A stretch of 64,000 nucleotides of DNA, taken from an uncultured Agathobacter sp. Its GTDB lineage: Bacteria > Bacillota > Clostridia > Lachnospirales > Lachnospiraceae. The notes beneath the pieces were generated by a model, which was not told the origin of the DNA, ran no database searches, and saw nothing but the letters and a program-made list of their open reading frames with translations. Within the stretch, counting starts at the first letter, position 1. Each line of letters opens with the position of its first letter. Position numbers and translations under genes: made by a program. Positions 25,719 through 33,773 of the stretch are shown here, piece after piece. The stretch lies in the NCBI GenBank assembly GCA_910587655.1, contig CAJUND010000005.1, forward strand, positions 1 through 64,000. The letters are read 5' to 3'.

Positions 25719-26941
25719 AAAATATCATTGTAATCGGCGGCGGTCCCGCGGGGATGATGGCGGCATATGCCGCTGCCGGAAACGGACATAAGGTTACGCT
25801 GCTGGAGCAGAATGAAAAACTGGGAAAGAAACTTTTTATTACAGGAAAAGGGCGTTGCAATATCACAAATTCGTGTGATACCGACACCCTTTTTTCCAAT
25901 GTGATGAGCAACCGGAAATTTTTGTACAGCGCATTTTATGCCTTTGACAACGGGCAGGTGGTTGATTTTTTCCGTGGGCTGGGACTGGAAACAAAGGTGG
26001 AACGGGGAAACCGCGTATTTCCGGTATCCGACCATTCATCTGATGTGATTGCCGCGCTGAAAAAAGCATTAAACCAGAGGAATGTTACGGTCCGGCTGAA
26101 TGCCTGCGTAAAGGATGCGGATCTTGCAGGGCAGGAAAAAAAGGTCAGGCTTTCAGATGGAAAAACGCTTACGGCACATGCAGTCATTATAGCGACCGGC
26201 GGATGTTCCTATCCTTCCACGGGTTCTACCGGGGACGGCTACCGTTTTGCAGAGGAGAGCGGCCATAAGCTGGTAAAGCCGACGCCGTCGCTTGTTCCGT
26301 TTGAAACAAAGGAGGCATGGGTAAAGGAGCTTCAGGGACTTTCCCTGCGCAATGCTGGCATGTCCATTTACAATGAAAAGAAAAAACTGGCCGAGGATTT
26401 CGGGGAAATGCTTTTTACCCATTTTGGCGTCAGCGGTCCCATGGTTTTATCAGCAAGCGGAAGAATCAGACCGGAACAGTTTTCGCATGAGCTTCAGATG
26501 TATATAGATTTAAAGCCTGCACTGGATGATGCGCAGCTGGATAAGCGTATTCTCCGGGATTTTGACGAGGCAAAAAACAAACAGTTTAAAAATGCACTGA
26601 ACCATCTGCTGCCTGCAAAGCTGATTCCGGTTATGGTGGAGTTAAGCAGAATTAATCCGGAAATAAAAGTAAATGAAATTACCAGGGGTGAAAGACAGAC
26701 ACTGGTTTCTTTATTTAAGCGCCTGCCGCTTACCGTGACCGGACTGCGGGACTGGAATGAAGCGATTATTACAAAGGGGGGCGTATCAGTAAAGGAGATA
26801 AATCCGTCCACCATGGAGTCAAAGCTGGTGCCGGGACTGTATTTCTGCGGGGAAGTGCTTGACCTTGATGCACTGACCGGGGGATATAATTTACAGATTG
26901 CATGGTCCACGGGGTATCTGGCAGGGATATCGGCAGGCTGA
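25715..26941 (+). CDS. BaiN/HI0933-family flavoprotein (FAD-dependent oxidoreductase)
   Basis: 408 residues. FAD-binding Rossmann motif GGGPAGMMAA at residues 6-15, then the family signature KLFITGKGRCNITN, and a C-terminal closing block GLYFCGEVLDLDALTGGYNLQIAWSTGY. The substrate is unknown for most members; BaiN itself was linked to bile-acid 7-dehydroxylation, but that should not be assumed here. A paralogue lies at 57632-58861. It overlaps the RpiR gene by ATGA. Confidence 0.87.
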   Translation: MKNIIVIGGGPAGMMAAYAAAGNGHKVTLLEQNEKLGKKLFITGKGRCNITNSCDTDTLFSNVMSNRKFLYSAFYAFDNGQVVDFFRGLGLETKVERGNRVFPVSDHSSDVIAALKKALNQRNVTVRLNACVKDADLAGQEKKVRLSDGKTLTAHAVIIATGGCSYPSTGSTGDGYRFAEESGHKLVKPTPSLVPFETKEAWVKELQGLSLRNAGMSIYNEKKKLAEDFGEMLFTHFGVSGPMVLSASGRIRPEQFSHELQMYIDLKPALDDAQLDKRILRDFDEAKNKQFKNALNHLLPAKLIPVMVELSRINPEIKVNEITRGERQTLVSLFKRLPLTVTGLRDWNEAIITKGGVSVKEINPSTMESKLVPGLYFCGEVLDLDALTGGYNLQIAWSTGYLAGISAG

Positions 26942-26978
26942 ACTGTTATACTGTTTTTGCATAAAATGCATAAAAAGG

Positions 26979-27007
26979 TTGTAAAATCCACGGAGAATTA
27001 GTACAAT
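26979..27007 (+). promoter_or_regulatory. promoter of the EF-G paralogue gene
   Basis: TTGTAA (26979-26984), 17-base spacer, TACAAT (27002-27007), 45 bases before the ATG. Confidence 0.65.
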
Positions 27008-27051
27008 ATAACTATGGGTACTGGAAAACACAGGAGCAGGAGGTTTTTACT

Positions 27052-29139
27052 ATGAAGGTTTATACAACTGACAAAATTCGTAACGTGGTTCTCTTGGGGC
27101 ATGGCGGCTGCGGCAAGACTTCCCTGGCAGAAGCGATGGCATATCTTGCCGGACTTACCAAACGCATGGGAACCGTGACAGACGGCAATACGATGAGCGA
27201 TTATGACAAGGAAGAAATAAAACGACAGTTTTCAATTCATACATCAGTGATTCCAATTCCGTGGGGGGATGTAAAAGTAAATATTCTGGATACACCGGGG
27301 TATTTTGACTTTGTCGGTGAAGTGGAAGAAGCAGTATCTGCAGCGGATGCGGCAATTATTGTAGTTTCCGGAAAGGCAGGGATTGAAACCGGAACAAAAA
27401 AAGCGTGGGAAATCTGTGAGAAATACAAACTGCCGCGCATGGTTTTTGTAACGGATATGGATATTGACAATGCAAGCTACCGTAAGGTTGTTGAAAACCT
27501 GCAGGAGCTTTACGGAAAGAAAATTGCGCCGTTTCATCTGCCGGTCCGTGAGAATGAACAGTTTGTCGGTTATGTCAATGTTGTACAGCAGAAGGCAAAA
27601 CGCTGGAATGACAAGGGAACAGTGGATAAATTTGATGTACCGGATTATTCAAAAGAAAACCTGGAAATCTGCAGGGAGGCTCTTTTAGAGGCAGTAGCGG
27701 AAACCAGCGAGGAATTTATGGAGCGTTATTTTAACGGGGAGGAATTTTCAGAGGATGAAATCCGCCAGGCGCTCCGTGTCAATGTCATCGACGGCTCCAT
27801 TGTTCCGGTAATGATGGGTTCCAATGTGATGGCACGCGGCATGTATACGCTGATGACGGATATCGTAAAATACTTCCCAAGTCCTGACAAGCGCGAATGC
27901 GCCGGAATTAATACCAAGACCAATGAAGTCTGGCAGGCGGATTATGATTTTTCCAAAGCAAAGTCCGCGTATATTTTCAAAACAATTGTAGATCCTTATA
28001 TTGGAAAGTATTCCCTGATTAAGGTTAATTCGGGAGTATTAAAAACAGATGATGTACTTTACAATTACCACAGGGACTGCGATGAAAAGCTGGGACATCT
28101 TTATGTCATCCGCGGAAATAAGACAGAAGAAGTAAACGAGCTTCATGCAGGGGATATCGGTGCCCTGGCAAAGCTGTCAAAGACACTGACGACCGACTCT
28201 TTATCCACCCGGAACCAGCCGGTTGCCTACATACGTGCCAATATTTCAAAACCGTATGTTTCCATGCGGTATAAGGCAAAAAACAAGGCAGATGTAGATA
28301 AAATTTCACAGTCCTTACAGAAGCTTCTGATGGAGGATCTGACACTGCAGCATGTAAACGACAGTGAAAACCGCCAGACACTGCTTTACGGCATGGGAGA
28401 CCAGCATCTTGAAATTGTGGCAAGCATGCTTCTGGACAAATATAAAGTACAGATTGAATTAATGCGCCCGAAGGTGGCTTTCAGGGAAACAATTCGCGGA
28501 AAGTCCGATGTGGAATACAAATACAAAAAGCAGTCCGGCGGACACGGACAGTACGGGCATGTCAAGATGCGTTTTGAGCCGTCCGGGGATCTGGACACCC
28601 CGTATATGTTTGACCAGTGCGTGGTCGGCGGGGCAGTTCCGAAGAATTATTTTCCTGCAGTGGAAAAGGGAATTGCAGAAGCCGTACAAAAAGGACCTCT
28701 TGCCGCCTATCCGGTAATCGGGGTAAAGGCGGAACTTTATGACGGTTCCTACCATGCCGTGGATTCTTCGGAAATGGCGTTTAAAGTTGCAGCGGCACAG
28801 GCGTTTAAGAAGGGGTTCATGGAGGCAAAACCGGTACTGTTAGAACCGATTGCATCCCTGAAAGTTACGGCTCCGGAAGCTTATACCGGGGACATTATGG
28901 GTGACCTGAATAAACGAAGGGGACGCGTCATGAATATGAATGCGGAAAACGGTTACCAGGAGATTACAGCGGATATCCCTTATCTGGAATTATACGGATA
29001 TAATACCCAGCTTCGCTCCATGACAAGCGGAAGCGGTACATTTTCCTATGAGTTTGCAAGATATGAGCAGGCTCCGGAGGATGTGGCAGCAAGGGAAATA
29101 GAAGAAAGGGCGAATAAGCTTGTTGATATTGAAGAGTAG
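27052..29139 (+). CDS. EF-G-like translational GTPase, divergent paralogue
   Basis: 695 residues with the full five-domain EF-G layout. The G motifs differ from canonical EF-G: G1 is GHGGCGKT (16-23) instead of GHIDAGKT, G3 is DTPGYFDF and G4 is TDMD rather than NKMD. Domain IV includes SGGHGQYGHVKMRFEP, close to canonical. Such EF-G2-like proteins accompany a normal FusA in many Firmicutes and their role is unsettled. The usual fusA neighbours (rpsL, rpsG, tuf) are absent, supporting paralogue status. SD AGGAGG. Confidence 0.88.
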   Translation: MKVYTTDKIRNVVLLGHGGCGKTSLAEAMAYLAGLTKRMGTVTDGNTMSDYDKEEIKRQFSIHTSVIPIPWGDVKVNILDTPGYFDFVGEVEEAVSAADAAIIVVSGKAGIETGTKKAWEICEKYKLPRMVFVTDMDIDNASYRKVVENLQELYGKKIAPFHLPVRENEQFVGYVNVVQQKAKRWNDKGTVDKFDVPDYSKENLEICREALLEAVAETSEEFMERYFNGEEFSEDEIRQALRVNVIDGSIVPVMMGSNVMARGMYTLMTDIVKYFPSPDKRECAGINTKTNEVWQADYDFSKAKSAYIFKTIVDPYIGKYSLIKVNSGVLKTDDVLYNYHRDCDEKLGHLYVIRGNKTEEVNELHAGDIGALAKLSKTLTTDSLSTRNQPVAYIRANISKPYVSMRYKAKNKADVDKISQSLQKLLMEDLTLQHVNDSENRQTLLYGMGDQHLEIVASMLLDKYKVQIELMRPKVAFRETIRGKSDVEYKYKKQSGGHGQYGHVKMRFEPSGDLDTPYMFDQCVVGGAVPKNYFPAVEKGIAEAVQKGPLAAYPVIGVKAELYDGSYHAVDSSEMAFKVAAAQAFKKGFMEAKPVLLEPIASLKVTAPEAYTGDIMGDLNKRRGRVMNMNAENGYQEITADIPYLELYGYNTQLRSMTSGSGTFSYEFARYEQAPEDVAAREIEERANKLVDIEE

Positions 29140-30382
29140 TGCAGCTGCTGCATTATTTATGATGATTTATTTGTTAAACCAGGTACCAGAAGAGACAGTT
29201 TTAGTCTCTTCTGGTGCTTCTTTTGCTTCTGAGCAGGTAAATGTCTGTTATATTCTGGGAGGGGGCATACAAAACCAGTATAACAAAGAAAGCTATCCGG
29301 CAGGTTCCGGCAGCCATTACCTGTATAACCCATACCGGAACGGCTACCGTTTTCAGGGATGGTATGAAGATATATCATACCGGAAAAAAATAAAAGCAGT
29401 TCCCACCGGTGAAAAAAAACAGTATGTCTTATATGCCAGGTGGACGCCGAAAATTGACAACCGTGCCAATGTCAGGAATTATGCCTATCATGAAAATCCG
29501 GGGAAACTGGATAAGCACACAAAGATATTAAAAGACCTGGATTATGATTTTCTGGATGCAGTGGACATACCGGGGATGCCGGAAACAAGGGAGGATGATT
29601 TTTTAAACAGGTATATTTACAGTGAGGCGCAGTGTCCGCAGGGGATGTGCCTGACGGATGAATTTGTGCTGATTACCTCTTATTCCTCGGAGGATGACTG
29701 TATGGGGGAACTGATGGTATTTGACAGGGAAACCGGGGATTATATGGTTACGCTTGGAATGGATGTAAACAGTCACCTGGGGGGGATTGCCTTTGACGGT
29801 GAAAATGTGTGGGTCTGTAATTCCTATGAGCAGTCCATCGAACGGATTTCCTATGATTTTATTCAGCTGATGGCATACCAGAATACCGGTGAGGTGGTGG
29901 ATGCCAGAGAGGTGGTGGATGAGTATTCCGTTGCCAATACGCCTTCCTGCATTACCTATTACGGGGGCAGGCTCTGGGTGGCAACCCACAGGATCGTTAT
30001 GAATTCCGAGGTGTCTGCCTATCATTTTAACACCAGTGAAAATAACCTTGAACCGCTCAGCAGTTTCAAAATTCCATCCAAGGTCCAGGGAATGGCGTTT
30101 GATGAAAACGGGGGAATTTATTTAAGCTGTTCTTATGGAAGGAGCCAGTCTTCCTACCTGTATTATTATACATCCGTCAGTTCCATGTCCACCAGTCCGA
30201 AATCTCCCGAAGTACGGGTGGAACTGCCGCCCTGTTCAGAGGAAATAGATATCAGTTCGGATACGCTTTATGTTCTGTTTGAGTCTGCGGGGGAAAAGTA
30301 TTATGAAGGAACAGACGGGAAAGGCACAAGCCTTTCCCCGCTTGACAAGCTTTTAATGATTCCGCTTGAAGAGTTTTTATGA
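29120..30382 (+). CDS. secreted protein with InlB-type repeat and propeller-like region
   Basis: 420 residues from TTG 29120, overlapping the EF-G-like gene by 20 bases. The N-terminus is hydrophobic (ILKSSAAAALFMMIYLL), a signal peptide or anchor. Residues about 45-112 look like a Listeria-Bacteroides (InlB B) repeat: RNGYRFQGWYED ... YVLYARWTPK. The rest, with recurring blocks such as GGIAFDGENVWVCN and QGMAFDENGGIYLSC, suggests an NHL/SMP-30-like beta-propeller. Function is unknown. The start is uncertain: ATG at 29156 or 29159 lies inside the hydrophobic stretch, so I prefer the TTG with AAAGGG upstream. Confidence 0.7.
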   Translation: MLILKSSAAAALFMMIYLLNQVPEETVLVSSGASFASEQVNVCYILGGGIQNQYNKESYPAGSGSHYLYNPYRNGYRFQGWYEDISYRKKIKAVPTGEKKQYVLYARWTPKIDNRANVRNYAYHENPGKLDKHTKILKDLDYDFLDAVDIPGMPETREDDFLNRYIYSEAQCPQGMCLTDEFVLITSYSSEDDCMGELMVFDRETGDYMVTLGMDVNSHLGGIAFDGENVWVCNSYEQSIERISYDFIQLMAYQNTGEVVDAREVVDEYSVANTPSCITYYGGRLWVATHRIVMNSEVSAYHFNTSENNLEPLSSFKIPSKVQGMAFDENGGIYLSCSYGRSQSSYLYYYTSVSSMSTSPKSPEVRVELPPCSEEIDISSDTLYVLFESAGEKYYEGTDGKGTSLSPLDKLLMIPLEEFL

Positions 30383-30395
30383 ATAGAGAAACTGT

Positions 30396-30668
30396 TTAAT
30401 TGTTCATTGAAAGAAGCGCCATCATCTGTTTTACCTGTTTTTGTTTTTCCGGCGGCAGGTCCTTTGACAAAAGTTCGCAGATTAGGGTAATTTCCGGTTT
30501 GCTGAAGTCAAGGTTCTGGTCTTTTGCCTGCCGCATGTTGGAAAGCAGAAAAGGCATAATGTCTTTTGGGCTGGTTGGTTTATCCTTCTGGGCAAAGGAA
30601 AGCAGAAACTGCATCTTTTCCGGGCTCATTCCGGAAAAGGCAGGGTTGTTAAAAAGGGATGAATCCAT
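30396..30668 (-). CDS. small protein of unknown function
   Basis: 90 residues, predicted helical and soluble, rich in Met, Lys and Gln, with no membrane segment or recognisable motif. A good SD (GGAGGTATT on the minus strand) stands just before the ATG, which with the clean reading frame supports a real gene. It lies 18 bases downstream of another minus-strand gene (30687-31019), so the two form a pair, and it converges with the + strand gene ending 13 bases away. I recognise no family with certainty. Confidence 0.7.
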   Translation of the reverse strand: MDSSLFNNPAFSGMSPEKMQFLLSFAQKDKPTSPKDIMPFLLSNMRQAKDQNLDFSKPEITLICELLSKDLPPEKQKQVKQMMALLSMNN

Positions 30669-30686
30669 AATACCTCCTGTCAGTAT

Positions 30687-31019
30687 TTAACTGTTAAATA
30701 ACTCATAATTGTCCATGACACAGAACATGTTCAGTATCGTGTCAATGGTTTCCTGTTCCTTCGGGGTACAGTACTGCCGTATTGCATTCAGCATGGCATT
30801 TCTGCGTTCGCTTCCGTTTGGCAGGGAACAGGCTGCCATACTGTTGTCGCGGCGTGAAAAAGCGTCTGTGGCATTTTTAAATTCCAGGTACTGGATGAGC
30901 ATTGCAACAGGTTTCTGTGTGCGGAATTCTAAAAACGGAACAATTGATTTTAGAATCTGGATATTGCGGGTCTGTACCAGGTCATCATAGGTTACGTTTT
31001 CTTTTTCTTGTTCTCCCAT
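30687..31019 (-). CDS. small protein of unknown function, partner of 30396-30668
   Basis: 110 residues, predicted all-helical and soluble, beginning MGEQEKENVTYDDLVQTRN and containing YLEFKNATDAF and QYCTPKEQETIDTILNMF. It is first of a two-gene minus-strand unit. SD is weak: the bases before the ATG read GCCGGAAT. The pair resembles small conserved Lachnospiraceae proteins from memory only; no function is proposed. Confidence 0.65.
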   Translation of the reverse strand: MGEQEKENVTYDDLVQTRNIQILKSIVPFLEFRTQKPVAMLIQYLEFKNATDAFSRRDNSMAACSLPNGSERRNAMLNAIRQYCTPKEQETIDTILNMFCVMDNYELFNS

Positions 31020-31067
31020 ATTCCGGCCAATGCAATATTTTTATATTTTTATACCATATTATGGGAA

Positions 31068-31096
31068 TTGGTCTGTCCCTATGCATATAGTAAAAT
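31068..31096 (+). promoter_or_regulatory. possible promoter of the 48-residue gene
   Basis: TTGGTC (31068-31073), 17-base spacer, TAAAAT (31091-31096). The predicted start (about 31103) is only a few bases before the ATG at 31106, so the message would be nearly leaderless. Confidence 0.4.
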
Positions 31097-31105
31097 AAAA
31101 AAGTT

Positions 31106-31252
31106 ATGGGAAAATTGATTATTGACGGAAACAGCGTTTATTCGGTGGATGAAGAGTGTCTGAAAAGGCGGCAGGTACCGGAGTCATGCGGGATTCGTGA
31201 GGCGGTCAGGCGGCAGGAACAGAAGGATAAAATAGCAAAAAGGGGACGCTGA
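31106..31252 (+). CDS. 48-residue protein of unknown function
   Basis: Reads MGKLIIDGNSVYSVDEECL, then a highly basic half with KRRQ, RRQEQKDK and AKRGR. No SD is present between the likely promoter and the ATG. Support for a gene: it ends eight bases before a very strong hairpin terminator, the codons look normal for this genome, and the opening residues look like a small conserved Lachnospiraceae protein as I remember it. It is predicted cytosolic and strongly positively charged at the C-terminus, which would suit nucleic-acid binding, but that is only a guess. Confidence 0.55.
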   Translation: MGKLIIDGNSVYSVDEECLKRRQVPESCGIREAVRRQEQKDKIAKRGR

Positions 31253-31259
31253 CAGATAA

Positions 31260-31291
31260 AAACGGGAGCCGGAAAAATCCGGCTCCCGTTT
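31260..31291. terminator. bidirectional terminator between convergent small genes
   Basis: Perfect 14-bp stem AAACGGGAGCCGGA (31260-31273) / TCCGGCTCCCGTTT (31278-31291) with an AAAA loop. Each strand carries a short T run after the stem (weak on the + strand, TTTTTATC on the minus), so it can serve both the + gene ending at 31252 and the minus gene ending at 31316. Confidence 0.88.
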
Positions 31292-31315
31292 ATCAGGAAA
31301 TCATGCAGCTTCTGA

Positions 31316-31546
31316 TTACATGCAGCCGCATCCGCATCCGCCGCCAAATCCATTGTTTCCGCAGAGCAGAAGCAGGATGATAATCCAGCAGCAGTTATTT
31401 CCGCCGCCGCATCCGCCGCCGAAGATGGAAGAACCTTCTCCGCATCCGCAGCAGGAAAGAAGCAGGATAATCCAGATAATGGAATTGCATCCACATCCGT
31501 TATCAGATGACGGGCATCCACAGTTTGTTGCAGCTAAATCACTCAT
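31316..31546 (-). CDS. Cys/Gly-rich small membrane-type protein
   Basis: 76 residues with about 15 Cys and many Gly. Two hydrophobic segments (NSIIWIILLLS and CWIIILLLL) are separated by CGCGEGSSIFGGGCGGGNN, and it ends GGGCGCGCM. A strong SD (GGAGGTCACTT) stands directly before the ATG at 31546. The composition matches small proteins that have been labelled 'chorion class high-cysteine' in clostridial genomes; that name says nothing about function. It could bind metal or form a cross-linked layer; I have no evidence for either. Confidence 0.75.
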   Translation of the reverse strand: MSDLAATNCGCPSSDNGCGCNSIIWIILLLSCCGCGEGSSIFGGGCGGGNNCCWIIILLLLCGNNGFGGGCGCGCM

Positions 31547-31674
31547 AAGTGACCTCCAATATTGATATTTACAGTATAGTCTATGGCAGTTTTATAAAAG
31601 AGTGTTTGTCTGGTAAAAAATATTTTATTTTTATTCTGCCAGCAGGATTATCAGTGGTTAAATCCCGGTTGATA

Positions 31675-31703
31675 TTGACTTTTTTCCATCAAATAGATAA
31701 AAT
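31675..31703 (+). promoter_or_regulatory. promoter of icd
   Basis: TTGACT (31675-31680), 17-base spacer, TAAAAT (31698-31703), 57 bases before the start codon. The rest of 31547-31674 shows no gene. Confidence 0.8.
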
Positions 31704-31760
31704 AAGCAACATGGGATTGGATTAAGGGATAAAAAAATACATAAAAAAGGAGAATAAAGC

Positions 31761-32969
31761 ATGGAAAAGATTAAAATGGTCACTCCGCTGGTAGAGATGG
31801 ACGGGGATGAAATGACAAGAATACTCTGGCAGATGATTAAGGACGAGCTGTTACTTCCGTTTATCGACCTTAAGACAGAGTATTATGACCTGGGACTGGA
31901 AGAACGTAACCGTACAGACGACCAGGTGACCGTGGACTCTGCCAACGCAACAAAAAAATACGGGGTGGCAGTCAAGTGCGCGACGATTACGCCAAATGCA
32001 GCAAGAATGACAGAGTATCATTTAAAAGAAATGTGGAAAAGCCCGAACGGAACCATCCGTGCAATGCTGGACGGAACTGTTTTCCGCGCACCGATTGCGG
32101 TAAAAGGCATTGAGCCGAATGTTAAATCCTGGGAAAAGCCGATTACCATTGCGAGACATGCCTATGGCGATGTCTACAAGGCAAGTGAAATGAAGGTAGA
32201 GGGACCGGGAAAGGCGGAAATTGTTTTTACGGCGGAAGACGGAACCGTGACAAGGGAGCTGATTCATGAATTTAAAGGGGCCGGAATCATCCAGGGACAG
32301 CATAACTTAAATGAATCCATTGAAAGCTTTGCACACAGCTGTTTCCAGTATGCGCTGGATATCAGGCAGGATCTGTGGTTTGCAACCAAGGATACCATCT
32401 CCAAAAAATACGACCATACCTTTAAGGATATTTTCCAGGAAATCTTTGACCGGGAATATAAAGACAGGTTTGACGCGGCGGGCATAGAGTATTTCTATAC
32501 ACTGATAGATGACGCCGTTGCGCGTGTTATGAAGTCAAAGGGCGGATTTATCTGGGCATGTAAAAACTATGACGGGGACGTCATGAGCGATATGATAAGT
32601 TCGGCATGCGGATCCCTTGCAATGATGACTTCCGTACTGGTTTCCCCGCAGGGATATTATGAATATGAAGCCGCGCACGGAACCGTACAGAGACATTATT
32701 ACAACCACTTAAAGGGGCAGGAAACATCCACGAACTCAGTGGCAACCATCTTTGCATGGACGGGCGCGCTGAGAAAGCGAGGGGAACTGGATCATATTCC
32801 GCAGCTTGGAGAATTTGCTGATAAACTGGAGCAGGCATGTTTAAAAACCATAGAGTCCGGTAAAATGACAAAAGACCTGGCTCTTATCACAACAATCGAA
32901 AATCCAACGGTGCTTAACAGCGAGGGCTTTATTAAAGCCGTCCGCAGCGAGCTGGAAGCATCCTTATAA
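31761..32969 (+). CDS. icd: NADP-dependent isocitrate dehydrogenase
   Basis: 402 residues of the mitochondrial/eukaryote-like subfamily (about 400 residues), not the E. coli-type enzyme. Substrate and metal motifs are seen: [29 protein letters not shown]-like [22 protein letters not shown], and the NADP-binding [10 protein letters not shown]. It makes 2-oxoglutarate and NADPH in the cytosol, mainly for glutamate synthesis. No citrate synthase or aconitase gene is adjacent. SD AAGGAG. Confidence 0.96.
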   Translation: MEKIKMVTPLVEMDGDEMTRILWQMIKDELLLPFIDLKTEYYDLGLEERNRTDDQVTVDSANATKKYGVAVKCATITPNAARMTEYHLKEMWKSPNGTIRAMLDGTVFRAPIAVKGIEPNVKSWEKPITIARHAYGDVYKASEMKVEGPGKAEIVFTAEDGTVTRELIHEFKGAGIIQGQHNLNESIESFAHSCFQYALDIRQDLWFATKDTISKKYDHTFKDIFQEIFDREYKDRFDAAGIEYFYTLIDDAVARVMKSKGGFIWACKNYDGDVMSDMISSACGSLAMMTSVLVSPQGYYEYEAAHGTVQRHYYNHLKGQETSTNSVATIFAWTGALRKRGELDHIPQLGEFADKLEQACLKTIESGKMTKDLALITTIENPTVLNSEGFIKAVRSELEASL

Positions 32970-33008
32970 AAATAAAAAACCTTAGGGCAGTTATGGGACA
33001 GAACGACC

Positions 33009-33024
33009 TGTTAAATTTTTCACA
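33009..33024 (+). promoter_or_regulatory. probable Rex operator
   Basis: TGTTAAATTTTTCACA is an imperfect 16-base palindrome (12 of 16 bases match its own reverse complement). It fits the general Rex site form TGTnAA-N4-TTnACA. It lies immediately upstream of the rex -35 element, so Rex (NAD+-bound) could repress its own gene. Confidence 0.5.
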
Positions 33025-33026
33025 CA

Positions 33027-33055
33027 TTGACAGTTATGTGTAAAAATCCTATAAT
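33027..33055 (+). promoter_or_regulatory. consensus promoter of rex
   Basis: TTGACA (33027-33032), exactly 17 bases, TATAAT (33050-33055): a perfect sigma-A consensus. The -10 is inside a potential hairpin (AAAAATCCTA ... TTAGGGTTTTT, about 33042-33070) that might also terminate icd transcripts. Confidence 0.9.
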
Positions 33056-33118
33056 TGTTTTAGGGTTTTTTGTATGTAATGCCAGTGGGCATTGAAAATG
33101 AATTGGGAGGATGAGATT

Positions 33119-33748
33119 GTGGAAAAGGAAATATCACAGGCTGTCATCCGTCGGCTGCCAAGATATTACCGCTATCTGGGGGAACTGTTAGAAGAAGGGG
33201 TGGAACGTATTTCTTCCAGCGATCTGAGCAGCCGCATGAAGGTTACTGCATCGCAGATCAGACAGGATCTCAATAACTTTGGGGGATTTGGCCAGCAGGG
33301 GTATGGATACAATGTCCAGTTTCTGTACGATGAAATCGGCAGGATTCTGGGACTGAATGAAACACACAGGATTATAGTAATGGGAGCCGGTAATCTGGGT
33401 CAGGCGATTACCAACTATATGAAATTTGAGAAATTTGGTTTTGTGATTACAGCACTGTTTGATGTGAATCCAAAACTGAAAGGGAAAAAGATAAGGGATG
33501 TTCCAATCTATATGATAGATGAACTGGATGAGTACTGCAAAAACAATAAAGTGGATATTGCGGCGCTTACCCTTCCAAAAGAAAAAGCAGAAACCACGGC
33601 AAAGCATCTGGTCAGGCTCGGGGTTCATGCAATCTGGAATTTTGCGCATGTGGATCTGGATCTTAAAGATTCCAGGGTAGTAATAGAAAGTGTACATTTA
33701 TCAGACAGTCTGATGCAGCTGTCATATAATATTGTAAAGAATTCGTGA
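33119..33748 (+). CDS. rex: redox-sensing transcriptional repressor Rex
   Basis: 209 residues from GTG 33119. Rex senses the NADH/NAD+ ratio and represses fermentative dehydrogenase genes. The winged helix (about 1-75) contains AVIRRLPRYYRYL and ASQIRQDLNNFGGFGQQGYGY; the Rossmann domain has GAGNLGQAITNY; the C-terminal swapped helix closes the protein. GTG is chosen because GGGAGG (33105-33110) lies 8 bases before it; an upstream in-frame TTG at 33092 and ATG at 33098 lack an SD. A likely Rex site precedes the gene. Confidence 0.95.
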   Translation: MEKEISQAVIRRLPRYYRYLGELLEEGVERISSSDLSSRMKVTASQIRQDLNNFGGFGQQGYGYNVQFLYDEIGRILGLNETHRIIVMGAGNLGQAITNYMKFEKFGFVITALFDVNPKLKGKKIRDVPIYMIDELDEYCKNNKVDIAALTLPKEKAETTAKHLVRLGVHAIWNFAHVDLDLKDSRVVIESVHLSDSLMQLSYNIVKNS

Positions 33749-33773
33749 CAGGAATTCCAGGCGGGTGGGTACG

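Noticed and set aside
31320..31565. 81-residue His/Pro-rich open frame on the + strand
   Set aside because: It is the complement of the Cys/Gly-rich minus-strand gene, which has the SD.
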